Positions 26,368-35,808 of a stretch of DNA of 64,000 bases are shown here, one piece after another (within the stretch, counting starts at the first letter, position 1; every line of letters begins with the position of its first letter). Position numbers and translations under genes: made by a program. The notes beneath the pieces are model-generated. The model saw nothing but the letters and a program-made list of their open reading frames with translations, made no database searches and had not been told where the DNA came from. The DNA is from Paraflavitalea sp. CAU 1676 (lineage in GTDB: Bacteria > Bacteroidota > Bacteroidia > Chitinophagales > Chitinophagaceae), in contig NZ_JARHUJ010000015.1 of assembly GCF_029223285.1 (NCBI RefSeq), positions 39,263 through 103,262 of the forward strand, given 5' to 3'.

Positions 26368-27798
26368 ATGTTCAATCACGATTATTCCAGAAGAAAATTC
26401 CTGAAGCAGGCCATGATGGCCTCAGCTGCGGCTACTATACCAGGCTTTCTGCTCGCCAATGAGCAGCGGCATCCCCGTAAGCTCGGACCCAATGAAAAAG
26501 TAAATCTCGCCTGTATCGGAATCGGCAACCGCGGCCGCGAGGTCGTGGAAGCCCTGAATAAAACAGGACTGGCCAATATCGTAGCACTATGCGATGTAGA
26601 CATGGGCGCACCGCATACAGAAGCGGTCATGAAGATGTTCCCCAATGTACCCCGCTTCCAGGACTTCCGCCAGATGTTTGATAAAATGGGCAACCAGATC
26701 GATGCAGTATCCATCGGTGTGCCCGACTTCTCGCATTTCCCCATCACCATGATGGCGATTGGCCTTGGCAAACACGTATACGTGGAAAAACCAATGGCGC
26801 GCACCTTCCAGGAAGTAGAGCTGATGATGAAGGCCGCGGAAAAGAATCCCAAAGTAGTGACCCAAATGGGCAACCAGGGCCACTCTGAAGGCAATTACTT
26901 CCAGTTCAAAGCGTGGAAAGAGGCCGGTATCATTAAAGATGTAACGGCGATCACTGCACACATGAACTCAGCCCGCAGGTGGCATGGATGGGATCCTACG
27001 ATCAAATCCTTCCCTGCGGCAGAACAAATTCCGTCGACACTCGATTGGGATATCTGGCAAATGGCCACACAGGGTCATACCTACAACAAAGACTTTGTAA
27101 ACGGGCAATGGCGTTGCTGGTTCGATTTCGGCATGGGAGCACTCGGCGATTGGGGTGCACATATACTCGATACAGCCCACCAGTTCCTCGATCTGGGATT
27201 GCCGTATGAAGTAGCACCTTTGAAACTCGAAGGACACAACAACTTCTTCTATCCATTCTCGACCACTTTGTCGTTCAAGTTTCCCAAACGCGGGGATATG
27301 CCGCCGGTAGAGATCAAATGGTATGATGGCCTCAATAACCTGCCGCCTATACCAGCTGGTTATGGCGTATCGGGCCTCGATCCCAATATACCACCGCCCA
27401 GCACTGGCGCCATCCAACCGGCCAAGTTGAATCCCGGAAAGATCATCTATAGTAAAGAGCTTACCTTCAAAGGTGGTTCACACGGTAGCACGCTTTCCAT
27501 CATCCCCGAGGAAAAAGCAAAGGAGATGCAAAGCAAACTGCCGATAGTGCCGGCCAGTCCATCCAACCACTTTGCCAACTTCCTGCTGGCTTGTAAAGGG
27601 CAGGAGCAAACCCGCTCACCGTTTGCAATAGCTGGTCCTCTGAGCCAGGTATTCTGCCTGGGCGTGTTGGCCCAATGGACAGGCGAAAAGATCAAATTCG
27701 ATCGCCAGAAAAAAGTGATCACCAATAGCAAAAAGCTCAATGAACTGCTGGTTGGCCCGCCTCCCCGCAAAGGATGGGAGCAATATTATAAGGTTTAG
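26368..27798 (+). CDS. Gfo/Idh/MocA family oxidoreductase with Tat signal
   Basis: A 476-residue NAD(P)-dependent oxidoreductase. The N-terminus has SRRKFLKQAMMASAAATIPGF, a twin-arginine export signal, as in the exported Bacteroidetes members. Rossmann fold motif CIGIGNRGREV follows, then CDVD and the conserved EKP (K141 in YVEKPMAR). The C-terminal half is the usual alpha/beta dimer domain (GMGALGDWGAHILD). It probably acts on a sugar or inositol derivative in the periplasm with tightly bound cofactor; the substrate is unknown. It has its own terminator at 27825 and is 109 nt after the ABC exporter. Confidence 0.93.
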   Translation: MFNHDYSRRKFLKQAMMASAAATIPGFLLANEQRHPRKLGPNEKVNLACIGIGNRGREVVEALNKTGLANIVALCDVDMGAPHTEAVMKMFPNVPRFQDFRQMFDKMGNQIDAVSIGVPDFSHFPITMMAIGLGKHVYVEKPMARTFQEVELMMKAAEKNPKVVTQMGNQGHSEGNYFQFKAWKEAGIIKDVTAITAHMNSARRWHGWDPTIKSFPAAEQIPSTLDWDIWQMATQGHTYNKDFVNGQWRCWFDFGMGALGDWGAHILDTAHQFLDLGLPYEVAPLKLEGHNNFFYPFSTTLSFKFPKRGDMPPVEIKWYDGLNNLPPIPAGYGVSGLDPNIPPPSTGAIQPAKLNPGKIIYSKELTFKGGSHGSTLSIIPEEKAKEMQSKLPIVPASPSNHFANFLLACKGQEQTRSPFAIAGPLSQVFCLGVLAQWTGEKIKFDRQKKVITNSKKLNELLVGPPPRKGWEQYYKV

Positions 27799-27824
27799 TA
27801 CAACCTGCACATAAATTTCAGTAA

Positions 27825-27860
27825 ACGCAGCCTCCATTATATGGAGGCTGCGTCGTTTTT
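27825..27860 (+). terminator. intrinsic terminator after the oxidoreductase gene
   Basis: Stem CGCAGCCTCCAT / ATGGAGGCTGCG, then TCGTTTTTG, 27 nt after the stop codon. Confidence 0.9.
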
Positions 27861-28444
27861 GTCGTATTATATTAATTTGAATGTCATGCACCTGTTGCGA
27901 CAGAAAAAGATACATAATGGATATTTTGACTATATTGCAGCCGAATTCATTCCTATACCCCTCCGCAGAAACGCATAATTTCCCTTGATCATGAACGTAG
28001 AATTGGTAATCGTAAGCGGTTACGCCATTTAGCAACGAAATAGGATTGCATGAAAAAATTGTACTTGAACAACTCCATCCGTCAGCTTCAGTATCAATCT
28101 TTTTACCTGTTCAGTTAATGGGCGTATAGGTTATTCGCTGCCTCAGTACCGGCAGCACATCAATATAGTAAATCAGGTTCGGTCATTGTCATTTCCTTCA
28201 CTGTGATAATGATCTTATATATCCCGGCAATAACACATGCCGGGATTTTTTTGCGGATACCATGCTATCGCACACCCGGTAACGATTTGGGTAGCCAATT
28301 ACCGCATGCAGCTATTACGCGGAAGCCCTGGTGCCACAGGCTATCAAAAGCCTCCAACTCCGCCAGGGCGGTTTTTGCATACACTATTTCCCCTATTTTT
28401 ATCGGCATTATTTCAGTCGACCAACTATCCGGGGAGCATTTGAT
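27861..28444. other. gene-poor gap of about 580 nt before the sigma factor
   Basis: Contains a 22-codon open frame (28050-28118), a small hairpin GCTGCC / GGCAGC near 28137-28156 and a clear plus-strand terminator at 28221-28252 that ends no recognised gene. The sigma-factor promoter must lie after that terminator. A small RNA or micropeptide gene is possible, but nothing is certain. Confidence 0.45.
28221..28252 (+). terminator. orphan intrinsic terminator upstream of the sigma factor
   Basis: Stem ATCCCGGCA / TGCCGGGAT with 7- to 8-nt loop and seven T residues. It is nearly 400 nt after the previous terminator with no recognised gene between. Confidence 0.85.
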
Positions 28445-29011
28445 ATGATTGCGGGCAAGGATACCGAAACACTGCTACAACTCACCAACGACAGCGAAGC
28501 TGCTTTTTCTGCGCTCATGAAAAAGTACTATCCCGCATTGTATCGTTATGGATTGCGTCTCACCAAAGATGAAGCATTGCTCACCGACTGTATCCAGGAC
28601 GTCTTTATCAATCTCTGGCAAAACAGGCACACCGCGGCAGCCATCACTTATCTGCAGCAATACCTCCTGATAGCATTGAGACGCAGGATCTTACGGGTAA
28701 TGCAACAGGAGCGTAAAAGTGTCTTGCTCACCGAAGAGCAGGCCAATGATCCCGCCTTTGTACTGGAGTTTTCTGTTGAGGACCTCATCGTTGAAAAACA
28801 ACTGGAGCAAGAGAAAGCCGACAAATTAAAGGAGTTGTTGAACAAGCTTCCGCAACGGCAAAAAGAAGTCATCTACCTCCTGTATTACCAACAACAAACA
28901 CCCGATCAGGTAGCCGGAATCATGCAGATCAACCGGCAATCGGTGTACAATTTACTCTCCGAAAGCATGCGCAAACTCAAGGCATTCTGGCGCGATACAA
29001 CGCCCATCTGA
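28445..29011 (+). CDS. ECF RNA polymerase sigma-70 factor
   Basis: A 188-residue extracytoplasmic-function sigma factor from ATG 28445; an in-frame ATG at 28331 would add a tail unlike the family. Region 2 covers about residues 20-90 (YYPALYRYGLRLTKDEALLTD, QDVFINLWQNR) and region 4 about 125-180 (LPQRQKEVIYLLYYQQQTPD, helix-turn-helix MQINRQSVYNLLSESMRKLK). It is followed by a FecR-type anti-sigma factor and SusC/SusD genes, the standard Bacteroidetes arrangement in which this sigma factor turns on the uptake genes when substrate is bound outside. Confidence 0.92.
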   Translation: MIAGKDTETLLQLTNDSEAAFSALMKKYYPALYRYGLRLTKDEALLTDCIQDVFINLWQNRHTAAAITYLQQYLLIALRRRILRVMQQERKSVLLTEEQANDPAFVLEFSVEDLIVEKQLEQEKADKLKELLNKLPQRQKEVIYLLYYQQQTPDQVAGIMQINRQSVYNLLSESMRKLKAFWRDTTPI

Positions 29012-29109
29012 CCTCATTTTTCCCTGTTTTTTAGTGCAACCGGTTGCACAAATTTTCACCAGTAGATAGGCAGTAACAAGTGTTCTATATAAGAATAAAC
29101 ACTTGTCCG

Positions 29110-30213
29110 ATGCAGCATTTTGAACACTATAAAGCAGAAGATTTCCTCAAAGAGCCTGCCTTTATCCGCTGGGTGTTGGAGAACACCCCCAAGGACGAAG
29201 CGCTATGGCAACAGTGGTTACAGCAGCATCCGCATCAAAGGAACGAAGTGGAAGAAGCCCGTTTGTTGTTGCGTTCCATTAAAGTAGAAGAAAACGATCC
29301 TTGCCCGGAGAAAGTAGAGGAGGCCATAGAACAGATACAACAAATGGTACACGGTCGTAAACCCGCACCCGTATACCGTCTTTTATACCGATGGAAATAT
29401 GCAGCCATACTGTTGGGCGCGATACTAACCACCGGCATCCTGTATTATAAATGGCAGTCGCCGGAAGCCCAATCGTCGATGGAAGCGAATGGTTCGTTGC
29501 CACAGCTGTCTACAAACATTGCTGAGGCCATCAACAACAGCAGCGATCAGGAAAAAGAAGTGCGGATGGAAGATGGAAGCACGATCCGCCTGGCGCCCCA
29601 TGCCGTTGTGCGTTACGGCAGGCATTGGGCTACCGCCGGTACACGGGATGTTTACCTGTCCGGCGAAGCTTTTTTCGACGTAGCCAAAGATCCCAATAAA
29701 CCATTCCGCGTATTCAGCCACGAACTAGTGGTAAAGGTATTAGGCACCAGTTTCCGGGTGAAGGCGCCTGAAAAGGAAAAGGAGTTTTCGGTAATCGTCC
29801 ATACCGGTAAAGTTTCGGTATACAACCGGAAGAATGAACAGGACCGGGCAGGCATCAACGCACAGATATTGAGTGGCATCGTGCTCAAGCCCAATCAGCA
29901 ATTGGTATACCAGCGCAAAGAAGAGAAGTTCCAGAAAGTATTGAAGGAATATCCGGTACTGGTAAATCCCGCCGGCAATGCCAACAATTTCCAGTACGAG
30001 AATGTGCCGGTAGCTGAGGTGCTGGAGGAAATTAAAGCGGCCTACGGGATCGATATCGCGTACGATAAAGAAACGATCAGTCACTGCCGCATTACGGCCG
30101 ACCTGAGCAACGAATCCATTTACAAAAAACTTGATCTCATCTGTATGGCGATGGAAGCGCGGTACAATGTGATCGATGGCGAGGTAAGCCTGCTGGCAAA
30201 ACCATGCGAATGA
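29110..30213 (+). CDS. FecR family anti-sigma factor
   Basis: A 367-residue inner-membrane anti-sigma factor from ATG 29110 (a GTG at 29080 is less likely). The cytoplasmic N-terminus of about 95 residues binds the sigma factor, then one membrane helix (YAAILLGAILTTGILYY), the FecR domain (about 150-250: EVRMEDGSTIRLAPHAVVRY, GEAFFDVAKDPNKPF, LGTSFRVKA), and a C-terminal DUF4974-type domain (FQYENVPVAEVLEEIKAAYG). It should sense the STN domain of the SusC protein encoded next and release the sigma factor. The order sigma, FecR, SusC, SusD supports this. Confidence 0.93.
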   Translation: MQHFEHYKAEDFLKEPAFIRWVLENTPKDEALWQQWLQQHPHQRNEVEEARLLLRSIKVEENDPCPEKVEEAIEQIQQMVHGRKPAPVYRLLYRWKYAAILLGAILTTGILYYKWQSPEAQSSMEANGSLPQLSTNIAEAINNSSDQEKEVRMEDGSTIRLAPHAVVRYGRHWATAGTRDVYLSGEAFFDVAKDPNKPFRVFSHELVVKVLGTSFRVKAPEKEKEFSVIVHTGKVSVYNRKNEQDRAGINAQILSGIVLKPNQQLVYQRKEEKFQKVLKEYPVLVNPAGNANNFQYENVPVAEVLEEIKAAYGIDIAYDKETISHCRITADLSNESIYKKLDLICMAMEARYNVIDGEVSLLAKPCE

Positions 30214-30283
30214 CCAACAACATTACTATAACCCAAACTAACGAAATGCACCTGCCATGAAAGATACGACCTGAAATAAAAAA

Positions 30284-30308
30284 CCGGTATTGCTGCAAAC
30301 AATACCGG
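30284..30308. other. strong hairpin in the fecR-susC gap
   Basis: Perfect 9-bp stem CCGGTATTG / CAATACCGG with loop CTGCAAA. No T-run follows on the plus strand, but on the minus strand it is followed by TTTTTTATTT, so it has the shape of a minus-strand terminator. On the plus strand it could be a leader structure of the susC messenger. Confidence 0.6.
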
Positions 30309-30392
30309 CTGTAGAAGGCCTTCACTGACGGTGGAATGTTGATGAGGGCCCCGTTTTGATTGATTATTATAAAACCAAAACTTATGTAAGTT

Positions 30393-33300
30393 ATGCAAAA
30401 TTGCAAACGCCTTAGCGGGCTAATTTTTCATTGTATGAGAGTAGGATTGCTGCCTGTTGTTCTCATCACCTGCCTCGCAGGGATTTCCTACGCGGCGCCG
30501 GTTGTGGGCCAGGATGTGTTGAAGAAAAGGATTACCCTGACTGCCGATCAGGAACAAATGAAAAACATCCTTCGCGAGATCAGCAAAAGAGCCGATGTGA
30601 AGTTTGTTTATATCTCCCCCAAAGTGCCCGATCACAAAAAAGTAAGCATCGCGGCCAACAATGAAGAGCTGAAAGATGTGCTCGACAAATTATTGCATCC
30701 CCTGGCGATCCGCTACGAAGTGGTCGACAACCAGATCATATTGAAGCCCACCATCGCCGCAGCAGGTACAGTTATTTTAACGACAGGCCGCGAAGCGGTG
30801 CAACCCAAACCGATCACGGGTAAAGTGATCGATGAAAAGGGTGCCCCTGTAGGCGGTGTGTCCATCACGGTCAAAGGAACCCAGCGCGGAACCTCCACGG
30901 CGGGAGATGGATCTTTTACCATCGAAGCCACCCAGGGCGAGATCCTGGAATGCTCCATGGTAGGTTACAAGAGCTTAACCATAGTGGTGGGAACCGAAGA
31001 AAACCTTAATATATCCTTGCAGCCAGATGCTACTGGCATTGGCGAAGTAGTAGTGATCGGATATGGAACACAAAAGAAAGCCAACCTTACCGGAGCGATC
31101 AATTCGGTGGACGCAGCTAAACTCGCCAACAGGCCCGTTACCTCCGTGCAGAATGCGCTGCAGGGTATAGCACCAGGCCTCACCGTGCTCAACCGCCCCG
31201 GCGATGTTGGCAATGACGTAGCAACGATCACCGTGCGTGGCCGAACCAACCTCACGGCGCCTGGTCCCATGATCATCATCGATGGTATCCCGGCCTCCAA
31301 CCGCGAGCTCGCAGCCCTCAACCCCAACGAGATCGCTAACATGTCCGTGCTCAAAGATGCCTCATCGGCTTCGATCTACGGATCGCGCGCAGCCAATGGG
31401 GTGATCCTCGTTACGACCAAAAAAGGAACATCCGACAAGCTCTCCATCGATATCAATGCCAGCTACGGCACCCAGTCGCCAACCCGCATACCAGAATACC
31501 TCGGAGCCTCCGACTATGCCATGCTGTACAATGAAGCGATGAAAAACGCAGGTAAGCAACCCAAGTACAGTGCAGAGGCCCTGCAGAAATTTGCCTCCGG
31601 CAGCGATAGAGACCTTTATCCCAATACCGATTGGTATGATCAGGCACTGGTAAAAAATCCGGTATACCGCGAAATGCAGGCCGGTATCAGCGGTAGCAGC
31701 AAAACAACCCGCTTCTACCTCAGCCTGGCCGCCCTAAATCAGGGATCCCTCGTGCAGAACAAAGATTACAGCAGGTACACTGTTCGACTCAATACAGAAA
31801 GCCAGGTACTGCCTATTCTGAAGATCGGTTCCAACATCGCCTTCATCAAATCCGACTTCGATACCAAAGGCGGTGAATTAAACTGGGTATCGCTCAACAG
31901 GATGGTGCCTACCATGGCATCCAGACATTCCGACGGAACCTGGGGAACCATCAATGGCGGAAGTGCCGATGCAACCCTGGCCAAAGACAATCCCCTGCGG
32001 AACATGGCTGAGGCCGGCAAAAGATGGAACAGGGATCACAACATCCAAACAGCCATCAACGCCACCCTCACACCACTTAAAGGATTGACCGTTACAGGAC
32101 TTGCTTCGTTGAAATATGATAACCGCCAGGGTTGGATATTCATCAACGAACTGCCGGCCCTTGTTAACTTCATTACCAAGGCAACCATGCCCTCCACAGT
32201 CGTTACGCCCAATGAAATGCAGGAACGCTGGAGCAGGCAGCAATCATTCCTCGTGCAGGGATATGCTGAATACGAGAAGAAAATACTGGACCATAGCGCG
32301 AAGCTGATGGTGGGTGCTTCGCAGGAAAGTAATATCAATCGCTCCATCTATGCTGGCCGTAAAAGATTTCCCAATAACGACCTTGGTACAGTTGGAGCCG
32401 GTTCATCAGCACCCGAAGACATCAGCAGCGGGGCCAACTCTTCCAGCAATACAGAGTGGGCCATCCGTTCCTACTTCGGTCGCTTTAACTATGCTTATGC
32501 AGGCAAATACCTGTTGGAAGCGAACCTGCGTATTGACAAATCTTCCCGCTTTCATCCCGATTACCGTACCGCTACCTTCCCCTCATTCTCCGCAGGCTGG
32601 AGATTATCGGAAGAAGGATTCATGAAGAACATCAGCTGGCTCAACGACCTGAAGGTGCGTGGCTCCTGGGGTATTCTGGGTAACCAGGACAATGTAGCGC
32701 CAGGCAACTACTTTGCGCTCCTGAATACCGGATATGCCTACAACTTCGATGGTACATCCGTCGATGGCGTTTGGCAAACGCAAGGCACCAATATCATGGC
32801 CAGCTGGGAGAAAGTGCACATGACCAACGTGGGCGTGGACATGAGCATGTGGAACGGCAAGTTGAGTGTTACGGCCGACTATTTTATCAAGACCACCAAA
32901 GACATCCTGTTGAACAGAAGGGCCCCTGCTACTTATGGATTGACAGCGCCCACCTTCAACCTGGGTTCTACGGAGAACAAGGGCATTGAATTGCTGTTGA
33001 GCCACAACAACTCCATCGGAAGGGACTTTAGCTACAACGTATCGTTCAACTTTACCAAATTAACCAATACCATCCTCAACCTCGGCGATGACAAACAACG
33101 TATCAGCAGTTATTGGATCGAGAAAGTCGGAGAGTCTGTAGGTTCATTCTACGGTTACGAGGCAATGGGATTGTTTAAAGATGCGGCCGACGTATCGGGC
33201 AATGCCTTTCAGTCTGCTTCTACCAAGCCCGGCGATATCAAGTATAAGGATCAGAATAAAGACAATAAGATCGACGCCAACGACCGGGTGATCCTCGGCA

Positions 33301-33797
33301 ACGATGTACCTTCTTTCACCTATGGCTTCAACCTGGGTGCATCCTGGAAAGGATTCGATGTATCTGCACTCTTTTACGGTGTTGCCAAAGTGAAAGTGTA
33401 TCTCGATAACGAAGCCTCCTTCTCCTTCTTCAACGGAGCCGGCGTAAAGCCATTGCACCTGCAACGGTGGACAACCGAAAACCCCAATCCCAATGCAGCT
33501 TATCCCAGGGTGTTGATCAGTGCTGATGGAACGCACAACTACAATAATATATCCTCCTTCTGGTTGTTCAATGGAGCTTATCTCCGGGTGCGCAACCTCA
33601 GTTTGGGATATACTATTCCGGCAACCATCGCTAAGAAAGCAGCGATGCAGAATGCCAGGATATATGTGGCAGCCAACAACCCCTTTACCATCATGGCCGA
33701 CAATCGTCTTACCGACTATGATCCCGAAGTACCATCGGGCAGAGGCGGTTATCCAGGTATCAAAACATGGGTAGTTGGTTTGAATGTGAAGTTCTAA
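30393..33797 (+). CDS. SusC/RagA family TonB-linked outer membrane protein with STN domain
   Basis: A 1134-residue outer-membrane transporter. Signal segment (MRVGLLPVVLITCLAGISYA within residues 15-35), secretin/TonB N-terminal (STN) domain about 45-125 (LREISKRADVKFVYI, VLDKLLHPLAIRYEV), carboxypeptidase-like regulatory domain about 140-215 (VIDEKGAPVGGVSITVKGTQ), plug domain with the SusC signature GEVVVIGYGTQKKANLTGA, and a 22-strand barrel ending in WVVGLNVKF. STN means it signals to the FecR protein next to it. It imports an unknown oligomer with the SusD lipoprotein and TonB. Confidence 0.96.
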   Translation: MQNCKRLSGLIFHCMRVGLLPVVLITCLAGISYAAPVVGQDVLKKRITLTADQEQMKNILREISKRADVKFVYISPKVPDHKKVSIAANNEELKDVLDKLLHPLAIRYEVVDNQIILKPTIAAAGTVILTTGREAVQPKPITGKVIDEKGAPVGGVSITVKGTQRGTSTAGDGSFTIEATQGEILECSMVGYKSLTIVVGTEENLNISLQPDATGIGEVVVIGYGTQKKANLTGAINSVDAAKLANRPVTSVQNALQGIAPGLTVLNRPGDVGNDVATITVRGRTNLTAPGPMIIIDGIPASNRELAALNPNEIANMSVLKDASSASIYGSRAANGVILVTTKKGTSDKLSIDINASYGTQSPTRIPEYLGASDYAMLYNEAMKNAGKQPKYSAEALQKFASGSDRDLYPNTDWYDQALVKNPVYREMQAGISGSSKTTRFYLSLAALNQGSLVQNKDYSRYTVRLNTESQVLPILKIGSNIAFIKSDFDTKGGELNWVSLNRMVPTMASRHSDGTWGTINGGSADATLAKDNPLRNMAEAGKRWNRDHNIQTAINATLTPLKGLTVTGLASLKYDNRQGWIFINELPALVNFITKATMPSTVVTPNEMQERWSRQQSFLVQGYAEYEKKILDHSAKLMVGASQESNINRSIYAGRKRFPNNDLGTVGAGSSAPEDISSGANSSSNTEWAIRSYFGRFNYAYAGKYLLEANLRIDKSSRFHPDYRTATFPSFSAGWRLSEEGFMKNISWLNDLKVRGSWGILGNQDNVAPGNYFALLNTGYAYNFDGTSVDGVWQTQGTNIMASWEKVHMTNVGVDMSMWNGKLSVTADYFIKTTKDILLNRRAPATYGLTAPTFNLGSTENKGIELLLSHNNSIGRDFSYNVSFNFTKLTNTILNLGDDKQRISSYWIEKVGESVGSFYGYEAMGLFKDAADVSGNAFQSASTKPGDIKYKDQNKDNKIDANDRVILGNDVPSFTYGFNLGASWKGFDVSALFYGVAKVKVYLDNEASFSFFNGAGVKPLHLQRWTTENPNPNAAYPRVLISADGTHNYNNISSFWLFNGAYLRVRNLSLGYTIPATIAKKAAMQNARIYVAANNPFTIMADNRLTDYDPEVPSGRGGYPGIKTWVVGLNVKF

Positions 33798-33845
33798 CAG
33801 CAACCGCCGCAAATGCCGGCGATTCCAAACATCAAAAAGCAAACA

Positions 33846-35510
33846 ATGAAAAAGCAGCAATATATAGTAGCGGTAATCGCAGCAGCCACCCTGCTGGGTT
33901 CCTGCAGCAAGGATTTCCTGGAGCGCGCACCGCAGGACCAGCTTTCTCAAAGCACCTTCTGGACAAGTGAAAAAGATGCCTACGCCGCACTCAACGGGAT
34001 TTATGGACCGGCGCTGGACTATGTAGAGACCGCCATCTACAACGATGGCTCCTCCGATAATGCCCACGCACAATACCCCTGGGAAAGCAATGCCACCACC
34101 ATTTCGCTGGGCGATGTGAATTCGGGCATGAATGCCGGCTGGTCATTCAGTACTATTCGCAGGGCCAACTATTTCCTGGAGAATATAGACAAAGCGCCTA
34201 TGAGCGCCACGCTTAAAGACAGGTTCAAAGCAGAGGCAAGGTTCCTCCGGGCTTTTGATTACGCCGATCTGATTAATAAGTTTGGCGATGTGCCGCTGGT
34301 CACTAAGACCCTCACCCTCGAAGAGTCATTCGTAGGCCGCAACACCAAAGCAGAAGTATTGAAGTTTGTACTCGATGAATTGACAGCCGTAGCAGCTGTA
34401 TTGCCCGAATCGTACAGCGGAGGCAAGAACACCGAAAAGGGACGTGTTACCAAAGGTGCTGCGCTGGCCTTGAAGGCGCGGGTTCTTCTCTACAACGGTC
34501 AATGGCAGGAAGCGGCTGATGCAGCCCAGGCTGTCATGGCGCTCAATTATGATCTCTTCAAAGTTACGGCCGAAGCTGACGTAGACAAAGGTGACGATTA
34601 CTCGGCCTGGGTAAACTTCGCCGATGCCGGCCAGGAGCAAAAATTCAGGCTGGGCGTTCGCAGTTACGAGCAGCTGTTCTGGCAGGTGAATGAAGGTAAC
34701 AAGGAAGTGATCCTCGACCGTCAGCAAATACCCGAGAAGGATGCTAAATACGACAACACGTACCTGTTGGCAGATGACCTGGGAGGATGGAGCTCTGTAA
34801 CGCCCACCCAAACACTGGTAAACGACTACCAGAGTTTTCAGACCGGCGAACCCATTACCCCCATCACACCGGCAGCAAGAGCTGATCTTTATGCAAAACG
34901 TGCCACTGATCCCGCATTTTACGAAGAATACAAGAACAGGGATCCCCGCTTTTATGCAACCGTATTGTTTGAGAAAGCGCCCTGGAACAGGATCAATGAA
35001 GGCGATGGGTATGAATTTACCTGGGTAAAAGGCGGCAACAACTGTTCAAAGACGGGTTATAATTTCCGCAAGTATGTAGATCCCGCCTCCACCATCGCGC
35101 AGCTCGACAACAACGCCAACCATATCATCATTCGATTGGCAGAAATACTGCTGACTTATGCAGAGGCGAAAAATGAAGCTAGTGGTCCGGACGCATCTGT
35201 CTATGCCGCCATCAATCGTATTCGCAACAGGGCCGGCATGCCCGATCTGAATGCAACAGTCTACAATACAAAAGACAAGTTGCGTGAAGCGATCCGTCGC
35301 GAAAGAAGGATAGAACTCGCACTAGAAGGACATCGCTACATGGACATTCGCCGTTGGAAAATTGCAGCAACTGTCATGACCAATCTCAATGACCTCACCA
35401 ATGGACTGGTGCAAACCAGGAAATGGGACGATAAACTTTACCTGATGCCGGTGCCTCAGTCCGAAGTTGACCTTAACTCCAAACTGAAGCCCAACAACAA
35501 CGGGTATTAA
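33846..35510 (+). CDS. SusD/RagB family nutrient-binding outer membrane lipoprotein
   Basis: A 554-residue surface lipoprotein from ATG 33846 (a possible ATG at 33813 lacks a good signal). The signal has lipobox LLGSC followed by SKDFLERAPQDQLS, the standard SusD N-terminus. TPR-like helical regions follow (KDRFKAEARFLRAFDYADLI, IRLAEILLTYAEAKNEA, INRIRNRAGMPDL) and the C-terminal RREERRIELALEGHRYMDIRRW-type block is seen as RRERRIELALEGHRYMD. It binds substrate over the SusC barrel encoded 48 nt upstream. No degrading enzyme follows, so the substrate is unknown. A terminator closes the unit at 35566. Confidence 0.95.
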   Translation: MKKQQYIVAVIAAATLLGSCSKDFLERAPQDQLSQSTFWTSEKDAYAALNGIYGPALDYVETAIYNDGSSDNAHAQYPWESNATTISLGDVNSGMNAGWSFSTIRRANYFLENIDKAPMSATLKDRFKAEARFLRAFDYADLINKFGDVPLVTKTLTLEESFVGRNTKAEVLKFVLDELTAVAAVLPESYSGGKNTEKGRVTKGAALALKARVLLYNGQWQEAADAAQAVMALNYDLFKVTAEADVDKGDDYSAWVNFADAGQEQKFRLGVRSYEQLFWQVNEGNKEVILDRQQIPEKDAKYDNTYLLADDLGGWSSVTPTQTLVNDYQSFQTGEPITPITPAARADLYAKRATDPAFYEEYKNRDPRFYATVLFEKAPWNRINEGDGYEFTWVKGGNNCSKTGYNFRKYVDPASTIAQLDNNANHIIIRLAEILLTYAEAKNEASGPDASVYAAINRIRNRAGMPDLNATVYNTKDKLREAIRRERRIELALEGHRYMDIRRWKIAATVMTNLNDLTNGLVQTRKWDDKLYLMPVPQSEVDLNSKLKPNNNGY

Positions 35511-35565
35511 AAAGCGGAACTGTACGCTGAAATTTTCTCTTAAGTCACAGTTTCATTTGGCAAAC

Positions 35566-35597
35566 GAGCTGGCCTTTTGGCCGGCTCTTCTTTTTTC
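35566..35597 (+). terminator. intrinsic terminator after susD-like gene
   Basis: Stem GAGCTGGCC / GGCCGGCTC with TTTT loop, then TTCTTTTTT, 56 nt after the stop. Confidence 0.92.
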
Positions 35598-35808
35598 TGC
35601 CCTACAATAAACCACTCGCCTTCTCTGGCACAAATGGGCTCCGCGTTTCTCCTGAACTCCTTTAATTTCGTGTGATAATTCGTGATTTCACTAAATACAG
35701 TGAAAATAATCCTGCCCGGAATTACACATCTGCTTGGTTTTCATTTCTCTATTTGGTTGGCACGTAGTTGGACTCTTAATGGGTACACTAAAACTTAAAT
35801 ATCGAATC

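Noticed and set aside
30275..30320. Hairpin read as a plus-strand terminator separating fecR from susC
   Set aside because: There is no T-run on the plus strand after the stem; only the minus strand has one.
33144..34073. 309-codon minus-strand open frame across the susC-susD junction
   Set aside because: Overlaps two well-supported genes on the other strand and has no recognisable features.
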